NCBI GenBank assembly: GCA_035492775.1
Contig: DATJIW010000057.1
Span: 1 to 64,000 of the forward strand
Origin: DATJFQ01 sp035492775
GTDB taxonomy: Bacteria; Acidobacteriota; Vicinamibacteria; Vicinamibacterales; 2-12-FULL-66-21
Direction of reading: 5' to 3'
Length of the DNA: 64,000 bases
Every line of letters starts with the position of its first letter. The first letter of the stretch is position 1. Positions 43,464 through 51,887 of the stretch are shown here, piece after piece. Below the pieces are notes generated by a model. The model did not search any database. It was given only the letters and a program-made list of their open reading frames with translations, and was not told where the DNA came from. Made by a program: the position numbers and the translations under genes.

Positions 43464-46028
43464 ATGACGCTGGCGACAGGATCTCACCTCGGACCGTATG
43501 AAATCGTGGACCCGATCGGCGCCGGCGGAATGGGGGAAGTCTTCCGCGCGCGCGACACACGACTTGGACGGGACGTCGCGCTCAAGATCCTGCCGACGAC
43601 GTTCGCAGCCGATCAGGACAGGCTTCGGCGTTTCGAACAGGAAGCCCGCTCCGCGGCGGCCCTCAACCACCCGAACATCCTGGCCGTTTACGACGTCGGC
43701 ACCACGAATGGCGTGCCGTACGTCGTCTCCGAGCTGCTCGACGGACGGACGCTTCGCGCGATCCTCGAGGGCGGCGGACTGCCGACACGCAAGGCGATCG
43801 ACTACGGCGTGCAGATCGCGGGAGGACTCTCGGCAGCCCACGAGAAAGGCATCATCCACCGCGACATCAAACCGGAGAACGTGTTCGTCACGAAAGACGG
43901 CCGCGCCAAAATCCTCGACTTCGGTCTCGCGAAACTCGCCGACATGCCGACGGCGGATGGCGCACGCGCGACGATGACACAGACGGACCCGGGGATGGTG
44001 GTGGGCACCGTCGGGTATATGTCACCCGAGCAGCTGCGCGCGGAGCCCGTCGATGCGCGGTCGGATGTGTTCAGCCTGGGCGCGGTGCTCTACGAGATGT
44101 TCGCCGGGGAACGCGCATTCAAGGGCAAGACGGCCGTCGACACGATGAGCGCGATCCTGAAAGAGGATCCGGCGGATTTCCCGCCGGCGGCGCACGCGTC
44201 GGCGCCGGCCGTCGAACGCGTCGTGCGGCGGTGTCTCGAGAAGAACGTCGACGAGCGGTTCCAGTCCGCTCGCGACATCATGTTTGCGCTCGAGGCGCTG
44301 TCGAGCGCAAGCGGCATCAAGCCGGCCGCACTCCTCGACGTTCCGCCGGCGCGCTCGAGCGTGACTGCGCGCACGCTTGGGCTCGCAATCATTGCGGGCG
44401 TCCTTGCCGTTGGCGCAGCCTGGTTGGGCGGCCGCGCGACCGCCCCCGCGCCGGTCCCCCCGAAGATCACACAATTGACGTTCCGCAGCGGCATGGTGCG
44501 CGGCGCGCGCTTTGCGCCCGATGGCCAGAACGTGATTTATGCGGCCTCCTGGGAAGGACAGCCGGTGAAGCTCTTTTCGACTCGTCCCGGAAGTTCCGAT
44601 TCGACAGCGCTGGCAGCGCCCGATGCGGACCTGATGGCCATCTCGCGGACGACGAACGAAATGCTGATGACGGTCGGAGCGCAACCCGCCTTTACGTTTT
44701 ACACCAGAGGCAGACTGGCACGGGCCTCTGTTTCCGGCGGCGCGCCGCGCGCGATCGTCGACAACGTGATCGCCGCTGATTTCAGCCCGAACGGCCAGGC
44801 GCTCGCTGCAATCATCGCGAACGACGGGACTTTCTCGCTGCAATTCCCATTCGGGACCGAACGCCTGAAGACTCGCTATGCCATCAGCCACGTTCGGGTC
44901 GCTCCGGACGGGGAACAAGTCGCGTTCCTCTCTCATCCGCTTGGGGGCGACGAAGGTGATGTCACCGTGCTCGGCAAAACAGGTGCGGCGCGACCACTTT
45001 CCCGCGGGTGGCTCACGCTCCAGGGCCTCGCGTGGGCGAGAGGGGGGAAAGAACTCTGGTTCACGGGAACCCGCCAGGGAGGCGTACGGGCGCTATGGGC
45101 CGTCACGCTCGACGGCCGCGAACGCGAGCTGTATCACTCGACCGAAGGACTCACGCTTCAGGACGTTGCCCCCGACGGTCGCGTGCTGCTTTCGGCGGGC
45201 AGTCCGCGCTCGCACGTGCACTTCGGTTCGCTCCGCGACGAAACAGTGGACCGCGATCTTTCCTGGTTCGACTACACGAACGTCCCGTCGCTGTCGGCCG
45301 ATGGCAAGCTCCTGGCGTTCATGGAGAGTGGTGAGGGAGCGGGGGAAACGTACGGCATCTTCGTCCGACCGGTCACCGGAGAACCGGCAGTGCGGCTCGC
45401 CGACGGCAATGGCGGAGTGCTCTCGCCGGACGGCACGCAAGTGTTCACCACTAATCTCGCGGACGTCCACACGTTGAGGGTGGTGCCGACCGGCACAGGT
45501 GACCCCAAGCAGATACAACTCAAAACGCTCGATCAAATCAGTGAAATGAACTGGTTCCCGGACAGCCGCCATGTGCTCCTGATCGCGAACGAGCCCGGAC
45601 GCCCTCAGCGGGCGTGGCGACTGGATACCACGAACGGCGAGCTCAAGGCGATCACAGCCGAAGGCGTACATGCGGCGCGCTTTGTTTCGCCCAATGGGCG
45701 GCTGCTGCCCGTCGGCGCCGGATCCGAGCGTTATTTGCTGGATCTGCAGAGCGGAGCCAAGATCCCGGTCAAGCCGGATCTCCAGGAAGTGGCCGCTGGT
45801 TTCACGGCCGATTCAGCGGGCGTTTACCTCTATCTGGCGGATCCACACGGTGGCCGCCTGTCTCGACTCGACATCGCGTCGGGCGGCCGCACGCTCTTGC
45901 GAACCATTCACCCGACCGATCCCGGCTTCGCCACGATGGAGGTCCCGTTTTTCAGCCTGGACGGTGACCACTTCGTGTACACCTTCGGTACCCAGCCTTC
46001 GCAGCTGTTCCTGCTGAAGCTGCCATAG
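43464..46028 (+). CDS. Membrane Ser/Thr protein kinase with PD40/TolB-like propeller, paralogue of 37615
   Basis: 854 residues with the same layout as the kinase at 37615-40161: GAGGMGE, Lys41, HRDIKPEN (132-139), DFG (152-154), a membrane helix (about 300-322, TLGLAIIAGVLAVGAAWLGG) and a propeller with matching repeats (RGARFAPDGQNVIYAASWEG). Protein and DNA are similar along the whole length, so the two arose by duplication. The start is ATG 43464; the longer frame from 43377 includes the promoter. The M1 peptidase gene begins 40 bases after its stop. Confidence 0.93.
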   Translation: MTLATGSHLGPYEIVDPIGAGGMGEVFRARDTRLGRDVALKILPTTFAADQDRLRRFEQEARSAAALNHPNILAVYDVGTTNGVPYVVSELLDGRTLRAILEGGGLPTRKAIDYGVQIAGGLSAAHEKGIIHRDIKPENVFVTKDGRAKILDFGLAKLADMPTADGARATMTQTDPGMVVGTVGYMSPEQLRAEPVDARSDVFSLGAVLYEMFAGERAFKGKTAVDTMSAILKEDPADFPPAAHASAPAVERVVRRCLEKNVDERFQSARDIMFALEALSSASGIKPAALLDVPPARSSVTARTLGLAIIAGVLAVGAAWLGGRATAPAPVPPKITQLTFRSGMVRGARFAPDGQNVIYAASWEGQPVKLFSTRPGSSDSTALAAPDADLMAISRTTNEMLMTVGAQPAFTFYTRGRLARASVSGGAPRAIVDNVIAADFSPNGQALAAIIANDGTFSLQFPFGTERLKTRYAISHVRVAPDGEQVAFLSHPLGGDEGDVTVLGKTGAARPLSRGWLTLQGLAWARGGKELWFTGTRQGGVRALWAVTLDGRERELYHSTEGLTLQDVAPDGRVLLSAGSPRSHVHFGSLRDETVDRDLSWFDYTNVPSLSADGKLLAFMESGEGAGETYGIFVRPVTGEPAVRLADGNGGVLSPDGTQVFTTNLADVHTLRVVPTGTGDPKQIQLKTLDQISEMNWFPDSRHVLLIANEPGRPQRAWRLDTTNGELKAITAEGVHAARFVSPNGRLLPVGAGSERYLLDLQSGAKIPVKPDLQEVAAGFTADSAGVYLYLADPHGGRLSRLDIASGGRTLLRTIHPTDPGFATMEVPFFSLDGDHFVYTFGTQPSQLFLLKLP

Positions 46029-46068
46029 CACTCAGAAGGTCGCTGAGCGCGTCGCGGTAGTATTCCGC

Positions 46069-47712
46069 ATGCAGAAGAGTCGCCGCCGGACGTTCGCCAC
46101 TCTGTTCACCGCCGCGGTCGCCGCAGCGACCGCAGGCGTCAGCGCGGATACATATCCGCGCCAGCCCGGCATCGACGCCGAGCACTACGTCTTCCGCCTC
46201 ACGCTTCTGACAAACGATTCGAACGAAATTCAGGGTGAGGCGACCGTCCGTCTGCGCATCACGGAAAACGGCGTGCAGGACGCGTTCCTCGATCTCAGGT
46301 CCGCGACGGCCGACGGCAAGGGGATGACGGTGACCCGGGTCACCTCCAGCGGCCAGCCGGTGCCGTTCACGCACGAGCAGAATCGGCTGAAGCTCCCACT
46401 GCCGGCCGGCGTGAAGGCGGGCGACGAGGTCACATTCGACATTGCCTACTACGGTGCGCCCGCCAACGGCCTCCGCCTCATGAACAACATCCACAGTGAG
46501 CGCACCGCGTTCAGCGAGAACTGGTTCCACAATGCCCGCCAGTGGCTGCCGACGATCGATCACATCGCCGACAAAGCGACCGCCGAGTTCATCGTCACGA
46601 CGAAGGCGGAGTATCAGGTGATCAGCAACGGCCTCCTCGTGGAGCAGCTCGATCTGCCGGGAGGCCTGCGCCGGACGCACTGGTCCCAGCACGTCGCGGT
46701 GTCTCCCTGGCTGTACTCGCTCGGCATCGCGCACTTCATCGTCGACTACGAAGCGCCGGTAAAGGCCACGCAGCTCTCGTTCTGGGCGTTTCCTCAGGAC
46801 GCCGACAAGGGGCTGGCGGCGCTCGAACGTGATGCGCGCGGCGCCTTCGAGTTCTTCTCTGAAAACGTCGGGCCGTATGCCTACGAGAAGCTCGCGCACG
46901 TCGAAGCGGCCAACATGGGGGGCGGCACCGAACACGCCACGAACATCTTCTACGGCGAGAAGAGCGTCTCCACGGGAAGTGCACCGGTCGTCCACGAAAC
47001 CGCACACCAGTGGTTCGGCGACGCCGTCACGGAGAGCGATTGGAACGACGTCTGGCTCAGCGAAGGCTTCGCCACGTATTTCACACTGCTGTACACGGAG
47101 CACGCCGCGGGGCGCGACGCGTTCGTGGAAGGACTCCGCCGCAGCCGCGATACCGTGCTTCGCGTCGAGAAGGCGCTTCCGAACACGCCCGTCGTGCACG
47201 TCAACTTCGACGAGTCGAATGAAACGGGCCCGAACAATCAGCTCGTGTACCAGAAGGGCAGCTGGATGCTGCACATGCTTCGGAACCAAATCGGCACTGA
47301 CGCCTTCTGGCGAGGCATCCGCCTGTATTACCAGGCTCACATGAACGGATTGGCGTCGAGCGCCGATCTTCGTGCCGCGATGGAACAGGCATCGGGGCAG
47401 GATCTCTCGTGGTTCTTCAGCGAGTGGCTCACCCGCAGTGGCGTCCCTGCGATCGACGGCAGCTGGCGGTATGACGCCGCGGCCCGACAGGTCGTCGTCA
47501 CGATCCGGCAGACGCAGCCCGGCGATCCCTATCGGCTGCAGGTGGGAGTTGGGATCGTACAAGCCGACGGTGCACAGCCCCGGGTGACGCAGGCGCAGGT
47601 CACCGGTCACGAGACAACGATCTCGATTCCGAGCGACACGGAGCCGGTGTCAGTCGTCTTCGACCCGAACACGACGCTGCTCGCCGCGATTACGCAGCCA
47701 GCGAAGGGCTAG
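46069..47712 (+). CDS. Secreted M1-family metallopeptidase
   Basis: 547 residues. The signal-like N-terminus (TFATLFTAAVAAATAGVSA) is followed by the M1 N-terminal beta domain (about 35-215) and a catalytic domain with the zinc site HETAH (His309, Glu310, His313) and Glu332 in LSEGFATYF, exactly HExxH-18-E. The substrate-binding GAMEN motif is replaced by GGGTEHAT. It ends with a short beta domain and lacks the large C-terminal helical domain of aminopeptidase N. A TAGTAT hexamer lies five bases before the ATG. Confidence 0.9.
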   Translation: MQKSRRRTFATLFTAAVAAATAGVSADTYPRQPGIDAEHYVFRLTLLTNDSNEIQGEATVRLRITENGVQDAFLDLRSATADGKGMTVTRVTSSGQPVPFTHEQNRLKLPLPAGVKAGDEVTFDIAYYGAPANGLRLMNNIHSERTAFSENWFHNARQWLPTIDHIADKATAEFIVTTKAEYQVISNGLLVEQLDLPGGLRRTHWSQHVAVSPWLYSLGIAHFIVDYEAPVKATQLSFWAFPQDADKGLAALERDARGAFEFFSENVGPYAYEKLAHVEAANMGGGTEHATNIFYGEKSVSTGSAPVVHETAHQWFGDAVTESDWNDVWLSEGFATYFTLLYTEHAAGRDAFVEGLRRSRDTVLRVEKALPNTPVVHVNFDESNETGPNNQLVYQKGSWMLHMLRNQIGTDAFWRGIRLYYQAHMNGLASSADLRAAMEQASGQDLSWFFSEWLTRSGVPAIDGSWRYDAAARQVVVTIRQTQPGDPYRLQVGVGIVQADGAQPRVTQAQVTGHETTISIPSDTEPVSVVFDPNTTLLAAITQPAKG

Positions 47713-47729
47713 CACCCTGTGGTGAACCG

Positions 47730-48266
47730 CTATTGCCTGAATTTCAAATACTCGTCAGGTACAGGAATTTGAAACCGCTCACACAAGCGCCGGACGTCAT
47801 GCCAATCGTTGTCGTCTAATTCGTAGCCCGTGTGAAATCTCACAAGCCACTCTGGCGGAACGCATCGCACTGGGTACCCGGCGATCACTCCGCGACCGGT
47901 CAGGTGCTCACCGGTGTACGGCACGCCGCCGACATTCAGACCTGCCGCATCGAGGGTATAGGAGTGCACGTCAAGACGACGTTCGGCTTCGTCAGCCAGG
48001 ACGAAATTGCATTCCCAGCTATCGTCGCGATGCTGCTCGCGAAAGCCTCGCGCGCTGAGCAGGGCGCGAAGGCGTGGTACCTGCGCGTGCGGCATCGCGA
48101 TATCGAGATCATCGTGAGGTCGCGTCTGCTCTCCGAGTACGGCATCAATCGCCCATCCCCCATCGACGTAAACCTCGAAACCATTTTTTTCCAGAAACGC
48201 AATGAGCTCGGCCGCGTCCTTCTCGAGCACACCTGCAGTGTAGCAGCCGTCCAGCGCGCCTCGCAT
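47730..48266 (-). CDS. Nucleotidyltransferase, aminoglycoside/lincosamide adenylyltransferase-like
   Basis: 178 residues. The nucleotidyltransferase core reads YVDGGWAIDAVLGEQTRPHDDLDI, with the metal-binding aspartates in HDDLDI, followed by FVLADEAERRLDVHSY. It resembles small LnuA/ANT(2'')-type adenylyltransferases, some of which inactivate antibiotics; most environmental homologues have unknown substrates. The start is ATG 48266, with an in-frame GTG at VLEKDAAE as an alternative. Roughly 260 bases without a recognisable gene separate it from the RsbW-like gene. Confidence 0.78.
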   Translation of the reverse strand: MRGALDGCYTAGVLEKDAAELIAFLEKNGFEVYVDGGWAIDAVLGEQTRPHDDLDIAMPHAQVPRLRALLSARGFREQHRDDSWECNFVLADEAERRLDVHSYTLDAAGLNVGGVPYTGEHLTGRGVIAGYPVRCVPPEWLVRFHTGYELDDNDWHDVRRLCERFQIPVPDEYLKFRQ

Positions 48267-48528
48267 GACTCACTTCAGCGCGTGAGGGTCGCTCGACAGC
48301 GATCAACTTGATCATGACGGCGTGACGAAATGGCTTTCACCACGAACCGCATCGACGCACATGGAAACGGGAGCGGGTTCGCAGGTGGACGCTAACGCCC
48401 CCCCGATCGCGAGGCGCGTCTCCGTCACACTGTTCGTTCGAGCCGGGGATCAGAGGCCTGCTCGCGGACAGGGCCTACGCCGACGCTCGAGTTTGCGCAC
48501 GACAGTCGAACGATCTTTCGAACGTGCG

Positions 48529-48954
48529 TCAAGCGGATGCCGGATCGTTGAACGTGAGAGTCAGCACGTTGATGCCGCCCTCGCGTTTGTACAGCACTGA
48601 ATCGGCGTACGCGCGCAGGATGTGCAGCCCGAGCCCGCCTGGCTCGGTCTCCTCGAGCGTTCGTGGAAGCGGGCGGCCACTCGGCGCGGACGGATCGAAC
48701 CCCGGTCCATCGTCGGTCAACACCATCGTGGTGGCGCCGTCGACGCGCTCGAGTGTCGCGCGGATCGTCCGGGCACCGACGCTGTGCTGGACCACATTGG
48801 CCGCAGCTTCGTTCAAGCACAGCTCTCCCTTGTCCTGAACCTCGGGGGAGACGCCGTGGATGGACGACCATTCCCGCCACCACTCGGACATGCGGCGAAT
48901 CTCCTGCACGTCGTTCCGGAACGTGCGATGCGCCTGGCTCGTCACGCTCGTCAC
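48529..48954 (-). CDS. RsbW-like anti-sigma factor kinase
   Basis: 141-residue GHKL ATPase of the anti-sigma type (HATPase_c_2). The N box is ELCLNEAAANVVQHS, the G1 box LTDDGPGFDP and the G2 region EPGGLGLHILRAY. Such proteins hold a sigma factor and phosphorylate a STAS partner. The STAS gene lies nine bases upstream in the same direction. No sigma factor gene or PP2C phosphatase is in the window. Confidence 0.85.
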   Translation of the reverse strand: MTSVTSQAHRTFRNDVQEIRRMSEWWREWSSIHGVSPEVQDKGELCLNEAAANVVQHSVGARTIRATLERVDGATTMVLTDDGPGFDPSAPSGRPLPRTLEETEPGGLGLHILRAYADSVLYKREGGINVLTLTFNDPASA

Positions 48955-48963
48955 GCTAACAGG

Positions 48964-49323
48964 CTACGTCAATGTTGGAGGCGCCGCGCGCACGCGCGCG
49001 ACCGCGTCGTCGACGCTCGTGCAGACGGGGAGGACCTGATCGACGTGCGTCGAGGCAAGCACCTGCGCGACGTTGGCGCGAGGACTGAGCAGCACCATGT
49101 TCCCACCGCGCAGCCGCACGGCGCGCGCGCTGCGAACGAGCGTGGCGATACCGATCGATGCAAGGAACTCGACGGCCGATAGATCGACGATGACGAACGA
49201 TTGCGCGGTGGAGGTCAGCGCCGTGAAGCGCAGGTCGACGGCGTTGGTGCCTTCGAGATCGAGACGGCCCGCGAGGTCGATCTTGCGAATGCCGTCCGAG
49301 GTGTCGCTGTAGGCGAGGTCCAT
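48964..49323 (-). CDS. STAS-domain anti-anti-sigma factor (RsbV/SpoIIAA-like)
   Basis: 119 residues covering one STAS domain: IRKIDLAGRLDLEGTNAVDL, VIVDLSAVEFLASIGIATLV and the C-terminal helix. The Ser in FLASIGI is the expected phosphorylation site for its RsbW partner. ATG 49323 starts the domain; the frame to 49368 is not needed. Upstream there is a TATAGT box about 27 bases before the ATG. The pair would form a partner switch that frees a sigma factor encoded elsewhere. Confidence 0.85.
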   Translation of the reverse strand: MDLAYSDTSDGIRKIDLAGRLDLEGTNAVDLRFTALTSTAQSFVIVDLSAVEFLASIGIATLVRSARAVRLRGGNMVLLSPRANVAQVLASTHVDQVLPVCTSVDDAVARVRAAPPTLT

Positions 49324-49398
49324 GTGTTGCGGCGTGCTCCGCGTTCGACTATAGCCGCCGGGTCGCACGCCAACCTGTAAATTCGACGTAACAGCTGG

Positions 49399-49884
49399 TC
49401 ATTTCGCGTTCACCGCCAATCGCCACATAACGGCGGCCCGTGACGGCGGGAAGCACACCTGCTCCGTGCAGGACTGATAACGGAGCGATCCGGGTATCTC
49501 CACCGTTCCGGGCTGCAGCGAAGCTGCGATCGCCACGTCCACGTCGATGGTGAACGTGCCGCTGAATACGGCCAGCGCCTGCTCGCGGCCGGGCTGCGGA
49601 AGGTCGCTGGCCTTGGGATACGTCGTGCGGACAATGGACAGTCCGGAAGGAACAGTCACCGTCAGCGCGGTGGGAATCAGAGACGGATCACGCGGCTTGT
49701 CGGACTGGACGTGCAGGCCGGACGGAAGCACGACCTTCAATGTCAGATGTGCGTGCGACCCCGGCGCGAGATGCGCCGGGCCGACGTGTGTTTCGAGAGC
49801 CGGCACGGGCCGCCGAACCTGCGCGGACACCGCCGGCGCGGCCGCCACGATCGCCGCAGCGAGTACAAGTTGAGTCGCCCTCAT
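49399..49884 (-). CDS. Stand-alone DsbD N-terminal (DsbD-alpha-like) periplasmic domain
   Basis: 161 residues: signal peptide (QLVLAAAIVAAAPAVSAQ), then a DsbD-N beta-sandwich with the redox motif YQSCTEQVCFPP (Cys139 and Cys144). In full DsbD this domain passes electrons from the membrane domain to periplasmic partners; here the membrane and C-terminal domains are missing. Its ATG overlaps the TlpA-like gene stop by 4 bases, so the two are co-expressed and probably exchange thiols. Confidence 0.8.
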   Translation of the reverse strand: MRATQLVLAAAIVAAAPAVSAQVRRPVPALETHVGPAHLAPGSHAHLTLKVVLPSGLHVQSDKPRDPSLIPTALTVTVPSGLSIVRTTYPKASDLPQPGREQALAVFSGTFTIDVDVAIAASLQPGTVEIPGSLRYQSCTEQVCFPPSRAAVMWRLAVNAK

Positions 49885-51122
49885 TTCTTCTCCTCCGGCC
49901 GTTCGGCAAGGAGCTGCTCGATCTGTCTCGAGACGTCCGTCTCCGCCTGCCGATAAAATGCCCCGCTGCCTGGACTCGGGAAACCAGCGTGGACCGCGCG
50001 GACCCGTCCGTCCCGCCCCAGTATGAAGCTCGTTGGAAACGCGTTCAGGTTGATGGCCTGTGGTACTAGTTCCGTCACCTGGTCTGGCTGTCCGGCAAGC
50101 AGGACTGTGTGCTGGAATCCATACGTTGTAATAAACGCGCGCAGCCGTTCCGGGTTCGCGAGCTGCTCTTTCTCTTCGAACGACAGTGTCACGACCTCGA
50201 ATCCCCGATCACGATACTTCTTGTAAAGCGACGCCAGGAATGGCGCCTCGTCGTGGCAGTTCGGGCACCAGCTTCCGCTGATGCTCACGAGCACCACCTT
50301 GCCGGCGAATCGCGCGTCGGTGTCGGAGACGATTGTGCCGGACAGATCCGGGAAGCTGAAATGAAACGGCGCCGATGCATCGCGGATACCCGTATGGCGG
50401 TCCGGATCCGCCGGGACGCCGATGGCCGCGGCACGCGGATCGCCCTCGCGGACCGCCGTCAACTGCATGCGGCCGTTCTGGCGGAGCTGGAGCGTGCCGT
50501 CCGCGCGCGGAAACACCTCCAGCAACAACGGACGTGCGCCGGAGAAGTGACTGAGCACGTAGCGGCCATCGTCGAACGATCCCGTCAGGGTACCCGTGTC
50601 GCCGTCGACGCGCAGGATCGTGGCTGTCACGCGCCCGTCCTCTTCGCGGGCGATGAAGCGCCATGCGGTCTCTCCCTTTGAGCTCCGCGCCTGCACGATC
50701 CATGTGCCGGCAATCGATGGCGCGTCACCGGCAGCACGATGGACGTGAGCGGCAGGCACGGCGCTGAACGGATACACGGTTTTCGAGCCGCGCCGGTACT
50801 CGCCGGCGAGCCGGCCCTCGCCCAGTGACGCGGCGAGCGTGGCGCCATATTGCGCGAACGAAAACAGCAGCCGCTCGCCCGCGATCTCGCCGGCAGTGGA
50901 ACTGATACGGCGCGAGCCGTTGAAGAACGAGGCGACGATCGCGCCGCGGCCGCGGACGATTTCAAAGGCAAACGGAACCTGCACACCGTCCACGACGATG
51001 GTCGCGTCCCACAGGCGCGGAAGCGCGGCAACCGACGCGGGTCCGGCGGCAGCCGGCGCGGGGGCCAGCATGACCGGCAGCAGCGCGAACACGAGGAATC
51101 GACGAAGCCATGCGATGAACAT
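49881..51122 (-). CDS. Exported TlpA/thioredoxin-like protein with N-terminal beta domain
   Basis: 413 residues from ATG 51122, where a signal peptide begins (LRRFLVFALLPVMLAPAPAAA) after GGAGAGG. About 240 residues of beta-rich domain are not recognised. They are followed by a TlpA-like thioredoxin fold with the active site SWCPNC (Cys286, Cys289) and the cis-Pro loop FPTSFIL. It is probably a periplasmic reductase. The DsbD-alpha-like gene overlaps its stop. The longer frame to 51305 would read through a terminator-like hairpin and is rejected. Confidence 0.82.
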   Translation of the reverse strand: MFIAWLRRFLVFALLPVMLAPAPAAAGPASVAALPRLWDATIVVDGVQVPFAFEIVRGRGAIVASFFNGSRRISSTAGEIAGERLLFSFAQYGATLAASLGEGRLAGEYRRGSKTVYPFSAVPAAHVHRAAGDAPSIAGTWIVQARSSKGETAWRFIAREEDGRVTATILRVDGDTGTLTGSFDDGRYVLSHFSGARPLLLEVFPRADGTLQLRQNGRMQLTAVREGDPRAAAIGVPADPDRHTGIRDASAPFHFSFPDLSGTIVSDTDARFAGKVVLVSISGSWCPNCHDEAPFLASLYKKYRDRGFEVVTLSFEEKEQLANPERLRAFITTYGFQHTVLLAGQPDQVTELVPQAINLNAFPTSFILGRDGRVRAVHAGFPSPGSGAFYRQAETDVSRQIEQLLAERPEEKK

Positions 51123-51167
51123 CCGATACCTCTCCAGTCGGGTACGACACGGCCGTACAAACGAAAA

Positions 51168-51196
51168 GGCCCGGAAAGCTGCGAGCTCTCCGGGCC
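51168..51196 (-). terminator. Rho-independent terminator or leader hairpin
   Basis: Read on the minus strand the stem is GGCCCGGA/TCCGGGCC with an inner AGCT/AGCT pair, followed by TTTTCGTTT. It lies between the DUF1232 gene stop (51377) and the TlpA start (51122). It could end the former or attenuate the latter; the 180-base distance to the DUF1232 stop leaves both open. Confidence 0.65.
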
Positions 51197-51376
51197 AGTT
51201 GTCTGCGGCCGAATCGATCGAAAGTGGGTGTTGCTTTATCCCGGTACGACCCAGTACGCAGCGCGGCGCTCGGAGGCTCTGGCTTCCGTACAACAACACG
51301 CGCAACGATGAATCGCGATCACGGTCTTCTGGTTATCCCACGGCTTCGACGCCATGTCAACGGTGCGCATACCTCG

Positions 51377-51808
51377 TCAGACCGCACGGGCCGCTTCCCA
51401 GCGCAGGAACTCGTCGACCTCCTGCCGCACGGCATTCACAGCCCAACCGAGCACCCACGCATCGTCGAGGAAACCCACGCCGACGATCCAATCGGGGATC
51501 GCGTCGATCGGCATGACGAAATAGATCACGGCTGCGAGGAGGGTCACGATCGTGCCCCGGGAAACGTTCCGGTAATCCCCCTTCCACCAGGCGCTCAAGA
51601 GCCGCAGCACGGCCCGGAGTTGGTACCAGAACTGCCCGAGGAAGTTCGAGTCGCCAGCTTTCAGCTTCTTCGTTGCCGCATCGAGCAAGCTGCCGATCCG
51701 TTCGGGGCGGTCGACGTACCCTTCCGCGCGTTTCCGGGCCCTGCGGAGCCAGGGCCGGGTCGTCCTGCCAAGGTTGGCTCCCGAGTCGCCGTCCGCTGTA
51801 TTCGCCAT
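51377..51808 (-). CDS. YkvA-family (DUF1232) membrane protein
   Basis: 143 residues. The DUF1232 core is visible: a helix (TIVTLLAAVIYFVMPIDAIPD) followed by VGFLDDAWVLGWAVNAVRQE. The family's function is unknown. ATG 51808 lies nine bases after a CATAAT hexamer read on the minus strand, again a leaderless-type arrangement. The DUF2130 gene starts 79 bases away on the other strand. Confidence 0.82.
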   Translation of the reverse strand: MANTADGDSGANLGRTTRPWLRRARKRAEGYVDRPERIGSLLDAATKKLKAGDSNFLGQFWYQLRAVLRLLSAWWKGDYRNVSRGTIVTLLAAVIYFVMPIDAIPDWIVGVGFLDDAWVLGWAVNAVRQEVDEFLRWEAARAV

Positions 51809-51887
51809 GCGAGGACCATTATGGCCTGCGATCAAACCTCCGGAACCCGTGACCTGATCTGTCACGCCGCATGCGTAGACTCACCAC

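Noticed and set aside
37615..46028. Kinase cluster as a defence or biosynthetic island
   Set aside because: No nuclease, transposase, phage or biosynthetic core gene; such kinases are dispersed and numerous in this group.
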